A stretch of 64,000 bases of DNA from Clostridium fessum (GTDB lineage: Bacteria > Bacillota > Clostridia > Lachnospirales > Lachnospiraceae). Below the pieces are notes generated by a model. It did no database searches. It had not been told where the DNA came from and saw only the letters and a program-made list of their open reading frames with translations. Position numbers and translations under genes: made by a program. Of the stretch, positions 36,701 through 45,286 are shown piece by piece. Location of the stretch: assembly GCF_003024715.1 (NCBI RefSeq), contig NZ_PYLO01000001.1:124001-188000 (forward strand), read 5' to 3'. How positions within the stretch are numbered: the stretch's first letter is position 1; every line of letters starts with the position of its first letter.

Positions 36701-38282
36701 TTCCGAAGACGTAAAGAAGTTTTCGGGTATGGCGGGCTGCGATATGCCGGATAAGATATGTCCAAAGTGCGGAAAACCGTTGAAAAAAGACGGGTTCGAC
36801 ATCCCGTTTGAGACGTTCCTGGGATTCAAGGGCGATAAGGAGCCGGATATCGACTTAAACTTCTCCGGCGAGTACCAGAGCCGGGCGCACAGCTATACGG
36901 AGGTCATCTTCGGAAAAGGACAGACCTTCCGTGCGGGGACGATCGGTACGCTGGCGGATAAGACAGCGTATGGTTTTGTGGCGCATTATTATGAGGATAA
37001 GGGAATCCGTAAGCGCCGGTGCGAGATTGAGCGCATCGTGTCCGGCTGCGTCGGCGTGCGGCGTACCACCGGACAGCATCCGGGCGGTATCATCGTATTG
37101 CCCCTCGGAGAGGAGATTGACACGTTTACACCGGTGCAGCACCCGGCGGACGATATGACGACACGTACCGTCACGACGCATTTCGATTACCACTCGATCG
37201 ACCACAACTTGTTGAAACTCGATATTCTCGGACACGATGATCCGACCATGATTCGTATGCTGCAGGATTTGACGGGACTCGACCCGGTTAAGGATATTCC
37301 ACTGGATTCGAAGGAGGTCATGAGTCTCTTCCAGAACACGGAGGCGCTCGGTGTCACGCCGGAGGATCTCGGCGGCTGTAAGCTCGGGGCGCTTGGCATT
37401 CCGGAGTTTGGTACAGACTTCGCGATGCAGATGTTGATCGATGCCAAACCGAAATATTTTTCGGATTTGGTGCGGATTTCCGGTCTGTCCCACGGTACGG
37501 ATGTATGGTTAGGAAACGCGAAAGATCTTATCCTGAGCGGACAGGCGACGATTCAGACGGCGATCTGTTGTCGAGACGATATTATGATTTATCTGATTCA
37601 GAAAGGACTTGAAGAGGGACTTTCCTTCACTATCATGGAGTCTGTCCGAAAAGGAAAAGGACTGAAACCGGAGTGGATCGAGGAGATGAAAGCTCATGAT
37701 GTGCCGCAGTGGTATATCGATTCCTGCCTGAAAATCAAGTATATGTTCCCGAAGGCGCACGCGGCGGCTTACGTTATGATGGCGTGGCGTGTGGCGTACT
37801 GTAAGGTATTTTACCCGCTGGCGTACTATGCGGCATATTTCAGCATCCGTGCGAGTGGATTTACCTACAAGCTGATGTGCCAGGGGCGCGATAAGCTGGA
37901 GTACCATTTGGCGGAATACAAGAGCCGGTCGGATTCTCTTTCCAAGAAAGAGCAGGACACGCTGCGCGATATGCGTATCGTACAGGAAATGTACGCGCGC
38001 GGATTTGAGTTCATGCCGATCGATATTTACCGGGCAAAAGCCCGCAATTTCCAGATCATAGACGGAAAGCTGATGCCGTCGTTAAGCAGTATCGACGGAC
38101 TCGGCGAGAAAGCGGCAGACGCGATTGTTTTTGCGGCGGAGGATGGAAAGTTCTTGTCGAAAGAGGACTTTATCAACCGTACCAAGGTTACGAAAACGGT
38201 GTGCGATCTGATGGCAGAGCTGGGAATTCTGACGGGGTTGCCGGAGAGCAATCAGCTTTCGCTGTTTGATATGGTGATGTAA
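33774..38282 (+). CDS. polC: DNA polymerase III PolC-type alpha subunit
   Basis: Main replicative polymerase of low-GC Gram-positives. 1502 residues: an N-terminal domain and a Gly/Ala-rich linker (about 183-255), OB fold (about 290-375), PHP domain (from VELHCHTKMSD, about 390-465) interrupted by a proofreading exonuclease (from FDIETTGF, Asp481 and Glu483, to about 645), then the polymerase core with GSRGSVGSSLAAT, a zinc-binding CPNCHYYDF/CPKCGKP pair and PDIDLNFSG. The ATG at 33774 follows AAGGA; an upstream in-frame ATG lies inside ispG. Confidence 0.97.
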   Translation: MKTFLEVFPDLHIAENVRGLLEMVGIEKISTNRDRSVIRVYIDSPRLMHKPSIYDLEKGIKEQLFPGKRVTIKILEKYHLSSQYTPEKLMNVYRDSILMELKNYSILLYNMFRKAEMDFEEEGYLKLSLEDTMIVRDKAPELVRILEKIFTERCNVPVVVKTSYHPVEKKNTEPEIIYMKPQAAGGSGVAAGAAGANEAYMEPLGAEPASGGVDLPFDEGKTVLKPVGKLKTGGNPAAGRNQAGSANAGSGKGGEYRRSGYMKKSDNPDVLFGRDFDEEASPIEELEGEVGQVVIRGKILTCELRELRSGNTLFMFSVTDFTDTIGVKIFAREDTLDDLKTATKAGQFVRIKGVANIDKFDGELTIGSVSGIKKCEDFTSKRMDNSPVKRVELHCHTKMSDMDGVSEVKDIIKRAKQWGMDAIAVTDHGCVQAFPDANHAVDKGENFKILYGVEGYLVDDMKELAENEKGQTLDHTCVVFDIETTGFSPIKNRIIEIGAVRVTDGKIVDKFSTFVNPEVPIPYDIEQLTSINDGMVISAPTIEEVLPEFLAFCEGAVMVAHNASFDISFIKENARRQGLTFQPTVLDTVSLARVLLPNLNRFKLDTVAKELKISLENHHRAVDDAGATAEIFVKFIEMLKARDIENLTQLNELSKMTPEMIRKMPTYHIIILAKNDVGRINLYRLISQSNLTYFAKRPRIPKSLLASHREGLILGSACEAGELFQAILRGVPEEELGKIANFYDYLEVQPLGNNAFMLRDEKSSVNTWEDLQDLNRKVIELGEQWNKLVCATCDVHFLDPEDEVYRRIIMASKGFKDADDQAPLYLRTTEEMLGEFEYLGSDKAEEIVITNTRKIAAMCERISPVRPDKCPPVIPNSDDTLRTICYNHAHDMYGDKLPKVVVDRLERELHSIISNGFAVMYIIAQKLVWKSNEDGYLVGSRGSVGSSLAATMSGITEVNPLSPHYYCPNCHYYDFDSEDVKKFSGMAGCDMPDKICPKCGKPLKKDGFDIPFETFLGFKGDKEPDIDLNFSGEYQSRAHSYTEVIFGKGQTFRAGTIGTLADKTAYGFVAHYYEDKGIRKRRCEIERIVSGCVGVRRTTGQHPGGIIVLPLGEEIDTFTPVQHPADDMTTRTVTTHFDYHSIDHNLLKLDILGHDDPTMIRMLQDLTGLDPVKDIPLDSKEVMSLFQNTEALGVTPEDLGGCKLGALGIPEFGTDFAMQMLIDAKPKYFSDLVRISGLSHGTDVWLGNAKDLILSGQATIQTAICCRDDIMIYLIQKGLEEGLSFTIMESVRKGKGLKPEWIEEMKAHDVPQWYIDSCLKIKYMFPKAHAAAYVMMAWRVAYCKVFYPLAYYAAYFSIRASGFTYKLMCQGRDKLEYHLAEYKSRSDSLSKKEQDTLRDMRIVQEMYARGFEFMPIDIYRAKARNFQIIDGKLMPSLSSIDGLGEKAADAIVFAAEDGKFLSKEDFINRTKVTKTVCDLMAELGILTGLPESNQLSLFDMVM

Positions 38283-38354
38283 AAGAGCTGTACTAAAAAA
38301 TAGGCTCAATTACTATATAATTATTTAAAAATAAACATATGAAGGAGAAGAAAA

Positions 38355-39629
38355 ATGAAACGTTCAATGGAAACAACGTGCATCCAGGGCGGATGGCAGC
38401 CGAAAAATGGCGAGCCGAGAATTCTGCCGATCTACCAGAGCACGACCTTTAAGTATTCAACCAGTGAGCAGATGGGAAGACTCTTCGATCTGGAGGAAAA
38501 CGGATATTTTTATACCCGTCTGGCAAACCCGACCAATGATGCAGTCGCAGATAAGATCCGTGAGCTGGAGGGCGGCGCGGCAGCAATGCTGACATCCTCC
38601 GGACAGGCGGCAAACTTTTATGCGGTATTTAATATCTGCGGCGCGGGCGATCATCTGGTCTGCTCGGCAACCGTATACGGCGGCACATCAAACCTGTTTG
38701 TCGTTACGATGAAAAAAATGGGCGTCGATGTTACGTTAGTTGACCCGGATGCGCCGGAAGAGGAGATCGAGAAGGCGATCCGCCCGAACACAAAGTGTAT
38801 CTTCGGTGAGTCGATTGCAAACCCGGCTCTGGTAGTGCTGGATCTGGAAAAATTTGCCCGGATTGCACACAGAAATGGTATTCCATTTATTGTAGATAAT
38901 ACGTTTGCAACTCCGATCAACTGCCGTCCGTTCGAGTGGGGCGCAGATATTGTAACGCATTCTACTACAAAATATATGGATGGACATGCGATGACCGTCG
39001 GCGGCTGCATCGTGGACAGTGGCAACTTTGACTGGGAGGCACATGCAGATAAATTCCCGGGTCTGACGACGCCGGATGAGTCTTACCACGGCATTATTTA
39101 CACGAAGAAATTCGGTAAGGCGGCTTATATCACCAAGGCAACCGCACAGGTAATGCGTGATCTCGGTTCCATCCCGTCCCCGCAGAATTCCTTCTTATTG
39201 AATATCGGTCTGGAGACACTGCATCTGCGTGTGCCGCGCCACTGTGAGAATGCACAGAAGGTCGCCGAGTATTTACAGAGCCGTGAAGATGTGGCCTGGG
39301 TGAATTATCCGGGACTTGAAAATGATAAATACCATGCACTGGCGCAGAAATATATGCCGAACGGTACATGCGGCGTTATTTCTTTCGGCTTAAAGGGCGG
39401 TCGTCAGGCAGCCGGCGAGTTCATGGATAAGCTGAAACTGGCAGCCATCGTAACCCATGTTGCCGATGCGAGAACCTGCGTGCTGCATCCGGCAAGTCAT
39501 ACTCACCGTCAGCTCTCCGACGAGCAGCTCAAGGAGGCGGGCGTTGATCCGAGCCTGATCCGTTTGAGTGTCGGAATTGAGAATGCGGATGATATCATCG
39601 AGGATATCCGTCAGGCACTGGAGGACTAA
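38355..39629 (+). CDS. O-acetylhomoserine sulfhydrylase-type PLP enzyme
   Basis: Cys/Met-metabolism PLP enzyme of 424 residues. The PLP lysine lies in THSTTKYMDGHAMTVGG; N-terminal PIYQSTTFKY and YTRLANPTND are typical of MetY-type O-acetylhomoserine aminocarboxypropyltransferases. A methionine gamma-lyase role cannot be excluded from sequence alone. AAGGAGAAG precedes the ATG. It stands alone, with a terminator behind it. Confidence 0.88.
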   Translation: MKRSMETTCIQGGWQPKNGEPRILPIYQSTTFKYSTSEQMGRLFDLEENGYFYTRLANPTNDAVADKIRELEGGAAAMLTSSGQAANFYAVFNICGAGDHLVCSATVYGGTSNLFVVTMKKMGVDVTLVDPDAPEEEIEKAIRPNTKCIFGESIANPALVVLDLEKFARIAHRNGIPFIVDNTFATPINCRPFEWGADIVTHSTTKYMDGHAMTVGGCIVDSGNFDWEAHADKFPGLTTPDESYHGIIYTKKFGKAAYITKATAQVMRDLGSIPSPQNSFLLNIGLETLHLRVPRHCENAQKVAEYLQSREDVAWVNYPGLENDKYHALAQKYMPNGTCGVISFGLKGGRQAAGEFMDKLKLAAIVTHVADARTCVLHPASHTHRQLSDEQLKEAGVDPSLIRLSVGIENADDIIEDIRQALED

Positions 39630-39717
39630 AATTCCAGAAAATGGCGATATATAAGCCTTATGCGGAATATCAGTGAGATGTTTCAATGCGGTTGTTAAAA
39701 TAAGCGCTTGCAATGAC

Positions 39718-39773
39718 AGGTCAGTCGGGATGACACATAAATCTGTGTCAGTCTCTGGCTGACCTCTTGTTTT
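39718..39773 (+). terminator. Terminator after the metY-type gene
   Basis: AGGTCAG (39718-39724) pairs with CTGACCT (39759-39765) outside an inner hairpin GACACA/TGTGTC, followed by CTTGTTTT. Confidence 0.8.
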
Positions 39774-39871
39774 ATTTGCAAAAATCTGTCATACTATGAG
39801 AGATGGCACTGTAGTTTTAAATGATATGGCAGATGCCCGATGAACAAGATAGAGAAATGGACTGGTAGAAA

Positions 39872-41434
39872 ATGGAGAAAATACTTAAAAAATTGAAAAA
39901 ACTGCTGCGTCTGATTTTCGGTCGTACCACGCTGGGAACGCTGTTTCTGCTGATACAGATTCTTGTGCTCTTTGCCGGGTTTGACTGGTTTAGAGAGTAC
40001 CTGATCTATATGTATGGCGGATCTGCGATACTCAGTGCGCTGGTTTTGATCTATATTATCAGCGATGAGGGAAACAGCACGATCAAGCTGTCCTGGGTAG
40101 TGCCGATATTGATATTTCCGGTGTTTGGAACGCTGTTTTATCTGTTTTTGACGCTGCAGCCGGGCACGCGCCGCATTAACCGGCGGATCGAGGAGGTTGG
40201 GACAAAACTGCGTCCGTACCTTTTACAGGATCCGGAGGTGCTGGCACACTATGAGAGCATCAGCGCCAGCGGCGGCAATCTCGTCCGCTATATGAACCAG
40301 TACGGACGTTTCCCGGCGTATGAAAATACGGGGGTACGCTATTTCCCGCTGGGAGATGATATGTTTCCAGTATTATTGGAAGAACTCAAAAAAGCGGAAC
40401 ATTTTATATTTATGGAATATTTTATCGTAGAACACGGAGTGATGTGGGATGCGATTTTACAGGTGTTAGAGACGAAGGCCGCCGAGGGCGTGGAAGTCCG
40501 GTTTATGTATGACGGCATGGGAAATCTCTTCACGCTGCCGCACGGCTATGAGAAAGCGATGCAGGAGAAGGGGATCCAGTGCAAGATTTTTGCGCCGGTG
40601 CGTCCGGCTCTCTCGAGTTATCAGAATAACCGCGATCACCGGAAGATCTGCGTGATTGATGGTCATACTGCGTTTACCGGAGGCGTGAACCTGGCGGATG
40701 AGTATATCAACCAGCGGGTGCGCTTTGGACACTGGAAGGACACGGCAGTCCTGATCAAAGGAAAAGCCGTGGATAGTTTTACGATGATGTTTCTGCAGCT
40801 CTGGGATGTGACGGAGCGGGATGGAGAGGAGTACCGCCGATTTTTATGTCCGCCGGAATTTCATATGCCGGAGGGGATGGATTACGGCGGCTTTGTGATG
40901 CCGTATGCGGACAGCCCGCTCGACGGGGAAAATGTCGGCGAGTCGGTGTACCTCGATATTTTAGGGCGTTCACGCCGGTATGTGCACATCACGACCCCGT
41001 ATCTGATTCTCGATGATACGACGCTGGCGGCGCTCAAGTTTGCGGCAAAGCGCGGCGTGGAGGTTATTATTATCATGCCGCATATACCGGATAAGTTATA
41101 TGCGTACCTGCTGGCTCGCAGCTATTACGCGGAGCTTCTGCGGTCTGGTGTCCAGATCTATGAATACACGCCGGGCTTTATCCATGCGAAGATGTTTACG
41201 AGCGACGATGAGAAAGCGGTGGTCGGAACGATCAACCTTGATTTCAGAAGCCTGTATCTGCATTTTGAGTGCGCGTCCTATTTCTTCCGCAATGCGGTTG
41301 TGATGGATGTGGAAGAAGATTTCCAGAAAACACTTGCAAAGAGCGAGCGAATCACTCTGGAAAACTGCCGGAAGTATCCGTTTATCCGGCGGTTTGCGGG
41401 GAAGGCGCTGCGGATTCTGGCGCCGCTTATGTAG
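39872..41434 (+). CDS. cls: Cardiolipin synthase
   Basis: Phospholipase-D-superfamily membrane enzyme that joins two phosphatidylglycerols. 520 residues: two N-terminal membrane helices (about 15-75) and two HKD motifs, HRKICVIDGHTAFTGG and HAKMFTSDDEKAVVGTIN. The ribosome site is weak (TGGTAG). The next gene begins 16 bases after its stop. Confidence 0.94.
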   Translation: MEKILKKLKKLLRLIFGRTTLGTLFLLIQILVLFAGFDWFREYLIYMYGGSAILSALVLIYIISDEGNSTIKLSWVVPILIFPVFGTLFYLFLTLQPGTRRINRRIEEVGTKLRPYLLQDPEVLAHYESISASGGNLVRYMNQYGRFPAYENTGVRYFPLGDDMFPVLLEELKKAEHFIFMEYFIVEHGVMWDAILQVLETKAAEGVEVRFMYDGMGNLFTLPHGYEKAMQEKGIQCKIFAPVRPALSSYQNNRDHRKICVIDGHTAFTGGVNLADEYINQRVRFGHWKDTAVLIKGKAVDSFTMMFLQLWDVTERDGEEYRRFLCPPEFHMPEGMDYGGFVMPYADSPLDGENVGESVYLDILGRSRRYVHITTPYLILDDTTLAALKFAAKRGVEVIIIMPHIPDKLYAYLLARSYYAELLRSGVQIYEYTPGFIHAKMFTSDDEKAVVGTINLDFRSLYLHFECASYFFRNAVVMDVEEDFQKTLAKSERITLENCRKYPFIRRFAGKALRILAPLM

Positions 41435-41450
41435 GCGAAGGGAGAAAAAC

Positions 41451-42011
41451 ATGGAATGGCACGATGGAAGACACCGCTGCCGCTGGGCGAATCCAAAGAA
41501 TGAATTGTATATCCGTTATCACGACGAGGAGTGGGGAAAGCTGGTTCGGGATGATGCGAAGCTCTTTGAGATGCTGATCCTTGAATGCTTTCAGGCAGGG
41601 CTTTCGTGGGAGTGCATCCTCAATAAGCGGGAGGCGTTCCGCGCCGCGTTCGATGAATTTGACCTAGACAAGGTGTGCGGTTACGACGAGGCGAAGGAGG
41701 AAGCACTCCGGACCGCACCGGGAATTGTACATAACCGGCTGAAAATTCATGCCGCTGTCACGAATGCACGGATATTCCGGGAAATTCAGAATGAATATGG
41801 GAGTTTTGACGCGTATCTGACTCACTGGACAGGAGACGCGGTGATTCATGAGACAGGCAAGGTCAGCTCGCCGCTCTCAGATGCAGTGTCGGCAGATCTC
41901 AAAAAGCGTGGGATGAAGTTTGCCGGGACGGTGATTATTTATTCGTATCTGCAGGCGGTCGGGCGGATTGAGTCGCATGAGGATGAATGCTTTCTGGGAT
42001 ATAAGATGTAA
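41451..42011 (+). CDS. tag: DNA-3-methyladenine glycosylase I
   Basis: Removes 3-methyladenine from alkylated DNA. 186 residues with the family signature RCRWANPKNELYIRYHDEEWG, FQAGLSWECIL and a C-terminal HEDECFLGY; Cys and His in the first and last supply the zinc site. Start ATG 41451 follows AAGGGAG; a longer in-frame frame begins inside cls and is not used. Confidence 0.94.
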   Translation: MEWHDGRHRCRWANPKNELYIRYHDEEWGKLVRDDAKLFEMLILECFQAGLSWECILNKREAFRAAFDEFDLDKVCGYDEAKEEALRTAPGIVHNRLKIHAAVTNARIFREIQNEYGSFDAYLTHWTGDAVIHETGKVSSPLSDAVSADLKKRGMKFAGTVIIYSYLQAVGRIESHEDECFLGYKM

Positions 42012-42073
42012 AATAACAAGATGGCAGGTGCAGGGAAACGGGCGTGCCAGGGTTTTTGCGGGAGGACGGAGCG

Positions 42074-45000
42074 ATGGATTCCGAGAATGCGAATAAGAGT
42101 AAGAAGAAAAAGACTTCAAACATAATACAGATCTGCATCGGCGTGCTGGCGGTTGTGCTGGCGGCACTGATTATCGTGATGATGGGAATTGTCTCCAGTA
42201 TTCAGGGAACGGCGCGTGTGGTCAATTATGCGGGACTGGTGCGCGGAAAGACACAGCGTATCATTAAATTGGAAATTTCCGGTCAGCCGGAGGATGGTAT
42301 GATTCAGGATATTGAGGCCTTCGTCGACGGTCTGCGGAATGGCAATGGCGAACTGGGGCTGGTGCGCCTTGATGACGGGGCGTTTCAGAGTAAGATGCAG
42401 GAGTTGGAGGAGTACTTTGCCGCGCTTCACTATGAAATCCTGCGTGTCCGAGAAGTCGGCTATGAGAATACAGAGATCATTGATAAGAGCGAGCGGTTCT
42501 TTGAAATCTGTGATGAGGCGACGGGACTGGCGGAGGCGTATTCCCAGAGGAAGGCATCCTCGCTGACGGTAATTGAAAAATATATCACGATTGATATTAT
42601 TGTTCTGATGCTTCTGATTGGATATGAATTTATCAAGGCGGTGCGCTTTGCGGCGATGAACCGTGCGCTGCAGAAAAAGGTGTATTTGGACAAGGCGACC
42701 GGACTCCCCAATAAGAATAAATGCGAAGAATTGCTGGATGATCCGGAACCGGCGGCAGAGAATGTGGGAGTATGCAGTTTTGACCTGAATAATCTCCGCC
42801 GAATCAACAACAGCATGGGGCATGAGGCGGGGGATGCCTACATCAGGCGGTTCGCCGTCTGTCTGCGCGCGTCCATGCCTGCGGAACAGTTCGTAGGGCG
42901 GGACGGCGGCGATGAATTTATTGCCGTTACGCATGGTCTGGATGAGGAGGCCATGCGGGAATGCCTCACCCATGTGCGGGAGGCGATGACAGAGGAGTCA
43001 AAGGGATATCCGGATATGCCGCTCAGCTATGCGGCCGGGTATGCACTTGCCAGTGATTTTCCGGGCAGCACGATGCGGGAGCTTTTCAGTTTTGCCGATA
43101 AAAATATGTATATCAACAAAAACCATGTAAAGCGCGAGGAAGCGGCAGCGGAAAAACGGCTGGATTTCCACCTGCTCAAGCTTTTAAACCGGTACGGGAG
43201 AAACTTTTCGGATTGTCTCTACTGCGACGCGCACATGGATACTTACCGGGCACTCCGTGCCAGTGCTGATTTCTTTCTGGCGTCAGACGGAAGCTATTCC
43301 GGTGCGGCGGAGCAGATAGCAGCGGAACGGGTGGCTCGTGCTGACCGCGCCCACATCCGCCAGAGCCTGCAGGTTTCAGAGCTTTCCGGGAAGCTGCAGG
43401 CGGAGGGAGATCTACTCGAATTGCAGTATGACACGAACGGTCAGGGACTCTACAGCCGCCTGACGCTGATCCCGGTAGATTGGGATGAGGAAGGAAAGCT
43501 GCATCATTTCCTGCTGGCATTTGAGACGATCCGGAAAAGTTCAGAAGGGCGGGCAGATGCGAAGGAACAGCTGACGCTTTATTATGAACAGCTCAAACAG
43601 TCGATTCTGGAAAATGACAGCTATGTGGATGCACTCCTGGATCTGTCGGATATGATATATACAGTTAATTTGACAAAGGATATTCTGGAGAAGAGTGTTG
43701 TCCTGAATGGAAAAGACGAGGAATGCCGGGAGCTATTTATGGACTATCCGCTGCCGTGTTCTTACCGTGATTATTGCAGTGAATATATGAAGATGGTCAC
43801 CCAGGAGACCTTGGGAAGCTATCGTCTGGCAGATGATCCGGCTAAGCTGTTGAAGCGGTTTGAGGCAGGGGAGAAACATATTTCTGTGGAATACTGTATC
43901 CAGGAGGAAGATGGCACGATCTGCTGGGTACAGAAAACAGTTCTGATGACGCAGACGATCGTGTTTGATACGGAGCTTTCTTGTGAGATGCCGGTGGTTC
44001 ATGCGATCATTCTTCTGCAGGATACGTCGCAGATGCACGCGCGGGATGAACAGGAGCACGCGCGCCTGCAGGCGGCATTTGATGAAATGAGGACGGCAAA
44101 CCGGGCGAAAACAGATTTCTTAAGCCGCATGAGCCACGATATCCGGACACCGCTCAATGGCATTATCGGGCTTTTGAAAATAGATGAGGCACATTTTGAT
44201 GATAAGGAGATGCTGATGGAAAATCACCGGAAAATGCAGGTGGCGGCGGGGCATCTGCTGTCCCTCATCAATGATGTGCTGCAGATGAGCAAGCTGGAAG
44301 AAGGAAAGATCATTCTGGCACATGATTATATTTCATTGGCAGAGATGACGCACGATATCGTGAGCATCATCATCGAGCGCGCGGTAGATGCGGGCATTCA
44401 ATGGGAGTATGATAAAAGAAAAGCGGAGATTCCGTATCCGTATATTTATGGCAGCCAGCTCCATCTGCGCCAGATTTTCCTGAATATTTATGGAAACTGC
44501 ATCAAATACAATCATCCGGGCGGAAAAATCAGTACCAGGGTGGAGGCGCAGGATGTACGGGACGGCTGGTGCGTCTATAGGTGGACGATCTCGGACACGG
44601 GAGTTGGCATGAGCCAGGAATTTCTGGACCACATCTTTGATCCGTTTGTACAGGAGAAAAATGATGCGCGCAGTGTTTATCAGGGAACTGGGCTTGGTAT
44701 GACGATCGTCAAAGGGCTGATTGAACAGATGCACGGAACCATCGAAGTGACGAGTGAGGTCGGCATTGGAACGACGTTTGTGGTGGAAATTCCATTTGAG
44801 ATTGCACCGCCGCCGGAGGAGCTTCCGGTTAAGGAAGCAGCGCCGTCAGGAGATATTCACGGTTTGAAGCTGCTTTTGGCGGAGGACAATGAGTTGAATG
44901 CAGACATCGCGGAGACACTTCTGACCGATGCGGGTGCCCATGTCACGATTGTGGAGAACGGGAAGAAGGCATTAGACTGCTTTGAGGCGGCACCTCCGGG

Positions 45001-45253
45001 GACGTTCGATGCGATTCTCATGGATGTGATGATGCCGGTGATGGATGGTCTGGCTGCGACACGCGCGATCCGGGCGATTCCGCGGGCGGATGCAAGGCAG
45101 ATTCCGATTCTTGCCATGACGGCAAATGCCTTTGAAGAGGATGCCAGGCAGTGCCTGGCGGCTGGGATGAATGTGCATCTGGCAAAACCACTGCAGATTG
45201 ATAAGGTGGTAGCGGCGCTCATGGAGTGCTGCGGCAAAAAGAGGGATCTATAA
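42074..45253 (+). CDS. GGDEF-histidine kinase-response regulator hybrid
   Basis: Signalling protein of 1059 residues. Two membrane helices (about 17-40 and 170-186) enclose an extracytoplasmic sensor. A GGDEF domain follows (about 205-355, motif GRDGGDEF at 276-282; no RxxD inhibitory site seen), then a long PAS-like stretch (about 500-655), a HisKA domain with His688 in MSHDIRTPLNG, an ATPase domain with DTGVGM and GTGLGM, and a C-terminal receiver with the phospho-accepting Asp in LMDVMMP and Lys in LAKPL. ATG 42074 follows GGGAGGACGG. Such a union of cyclic-di-GMP synthesis and phosphorelay in one chain is uncommon. No cognate regulator gene is adjacent. Confidence 0.9.
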   Translation: MDSENANKSKKKKTSNIIQICIGVLAVVLAALIIVMMGIVSSIQGTARVVNYAGLVRGKTQRIIKLEISGQPEDGMIQDIEAFVDGLRNGNGELGLVRLDDGAFQSKMQELEEYFAALHYEILRVREVGYENTEIIDKSERFFEICDEATGLAEAYSQRKASSLTVIEKYITIDIIVLMLLIGYEFIKAVRFAAMNRALQKKVYLDKATGLPNKNKCEELLDDPEPAAENVGVCSFDLNNLRRINNSMGHEAGDAYIRRFAVCLRASMPAEQFVGRDGGDEFIAVTHGLDEEAMRECLTHVREAMTEESKGYPDMPLSYAAGYALASDFPGSTMRELFSFADKNMYINKNHVKREEAAAEKRLDFHLLKLLNRYGRNFSDCLYCDAHMDTYRALRASADFFLASDGSYSGAAEQIAAERVARADRAHIRQSLQVSELSGKLQAEGDLLELQYDTNGQGLYSRLTLIPVDWDEEGKLHHFLLAFETIRKSSEGRADAKEQLTLYYEQLKQSILENDSYVDALLDLSDMIYTVNLTKDILEKSVVLNGKDEECRELFMDYPLPCSYRDYCSEYMKMVTQETLGSYRLADDPAKLLKRFEAGEKHISVEYCIQEEDGTICWVQKTVLMTQTIVFDTELSCEMPVVHAIILLQDTSQMHARDEQEHARLQAAFDEMRTANRAKTDFLSRMSHDIRTPLNGIIGLLKIDEAHFDDKEMLMENHRKMQVAAGHLLSLINDVLQMSKLEEGKIILAHDYISLAEMTHDIVSIIIERAVDAGIQWEYDKRKAEIPYPYIYGSQLHLRQIFLNIYGNCIKYNHPGGKISTRVEAQDVRDGWCVYRWTISDTGVGMSQEFLDHIFDPFVQEKNDARSVYQGTGLGMTIVKGLIEQMHGTIEVTSEVGIGTTFVVEIPFEIAPPPEELPVKEAAPSGDIHGLKLLLAEDNELNADIAETLLTDAGAHVTIVENGKKALDCFEAAPPGTFDAILMDVMMPVMDGLAATRAIRAIPRADARQIPILAMTANAFEEDARQCLAAGMNVHLAKPLQIDKVVAALMECCGKKRDL

Positions 45254-45286
45254 AGTTTGGAAAGGGCGAAAAGGAACGCAGGTGGT

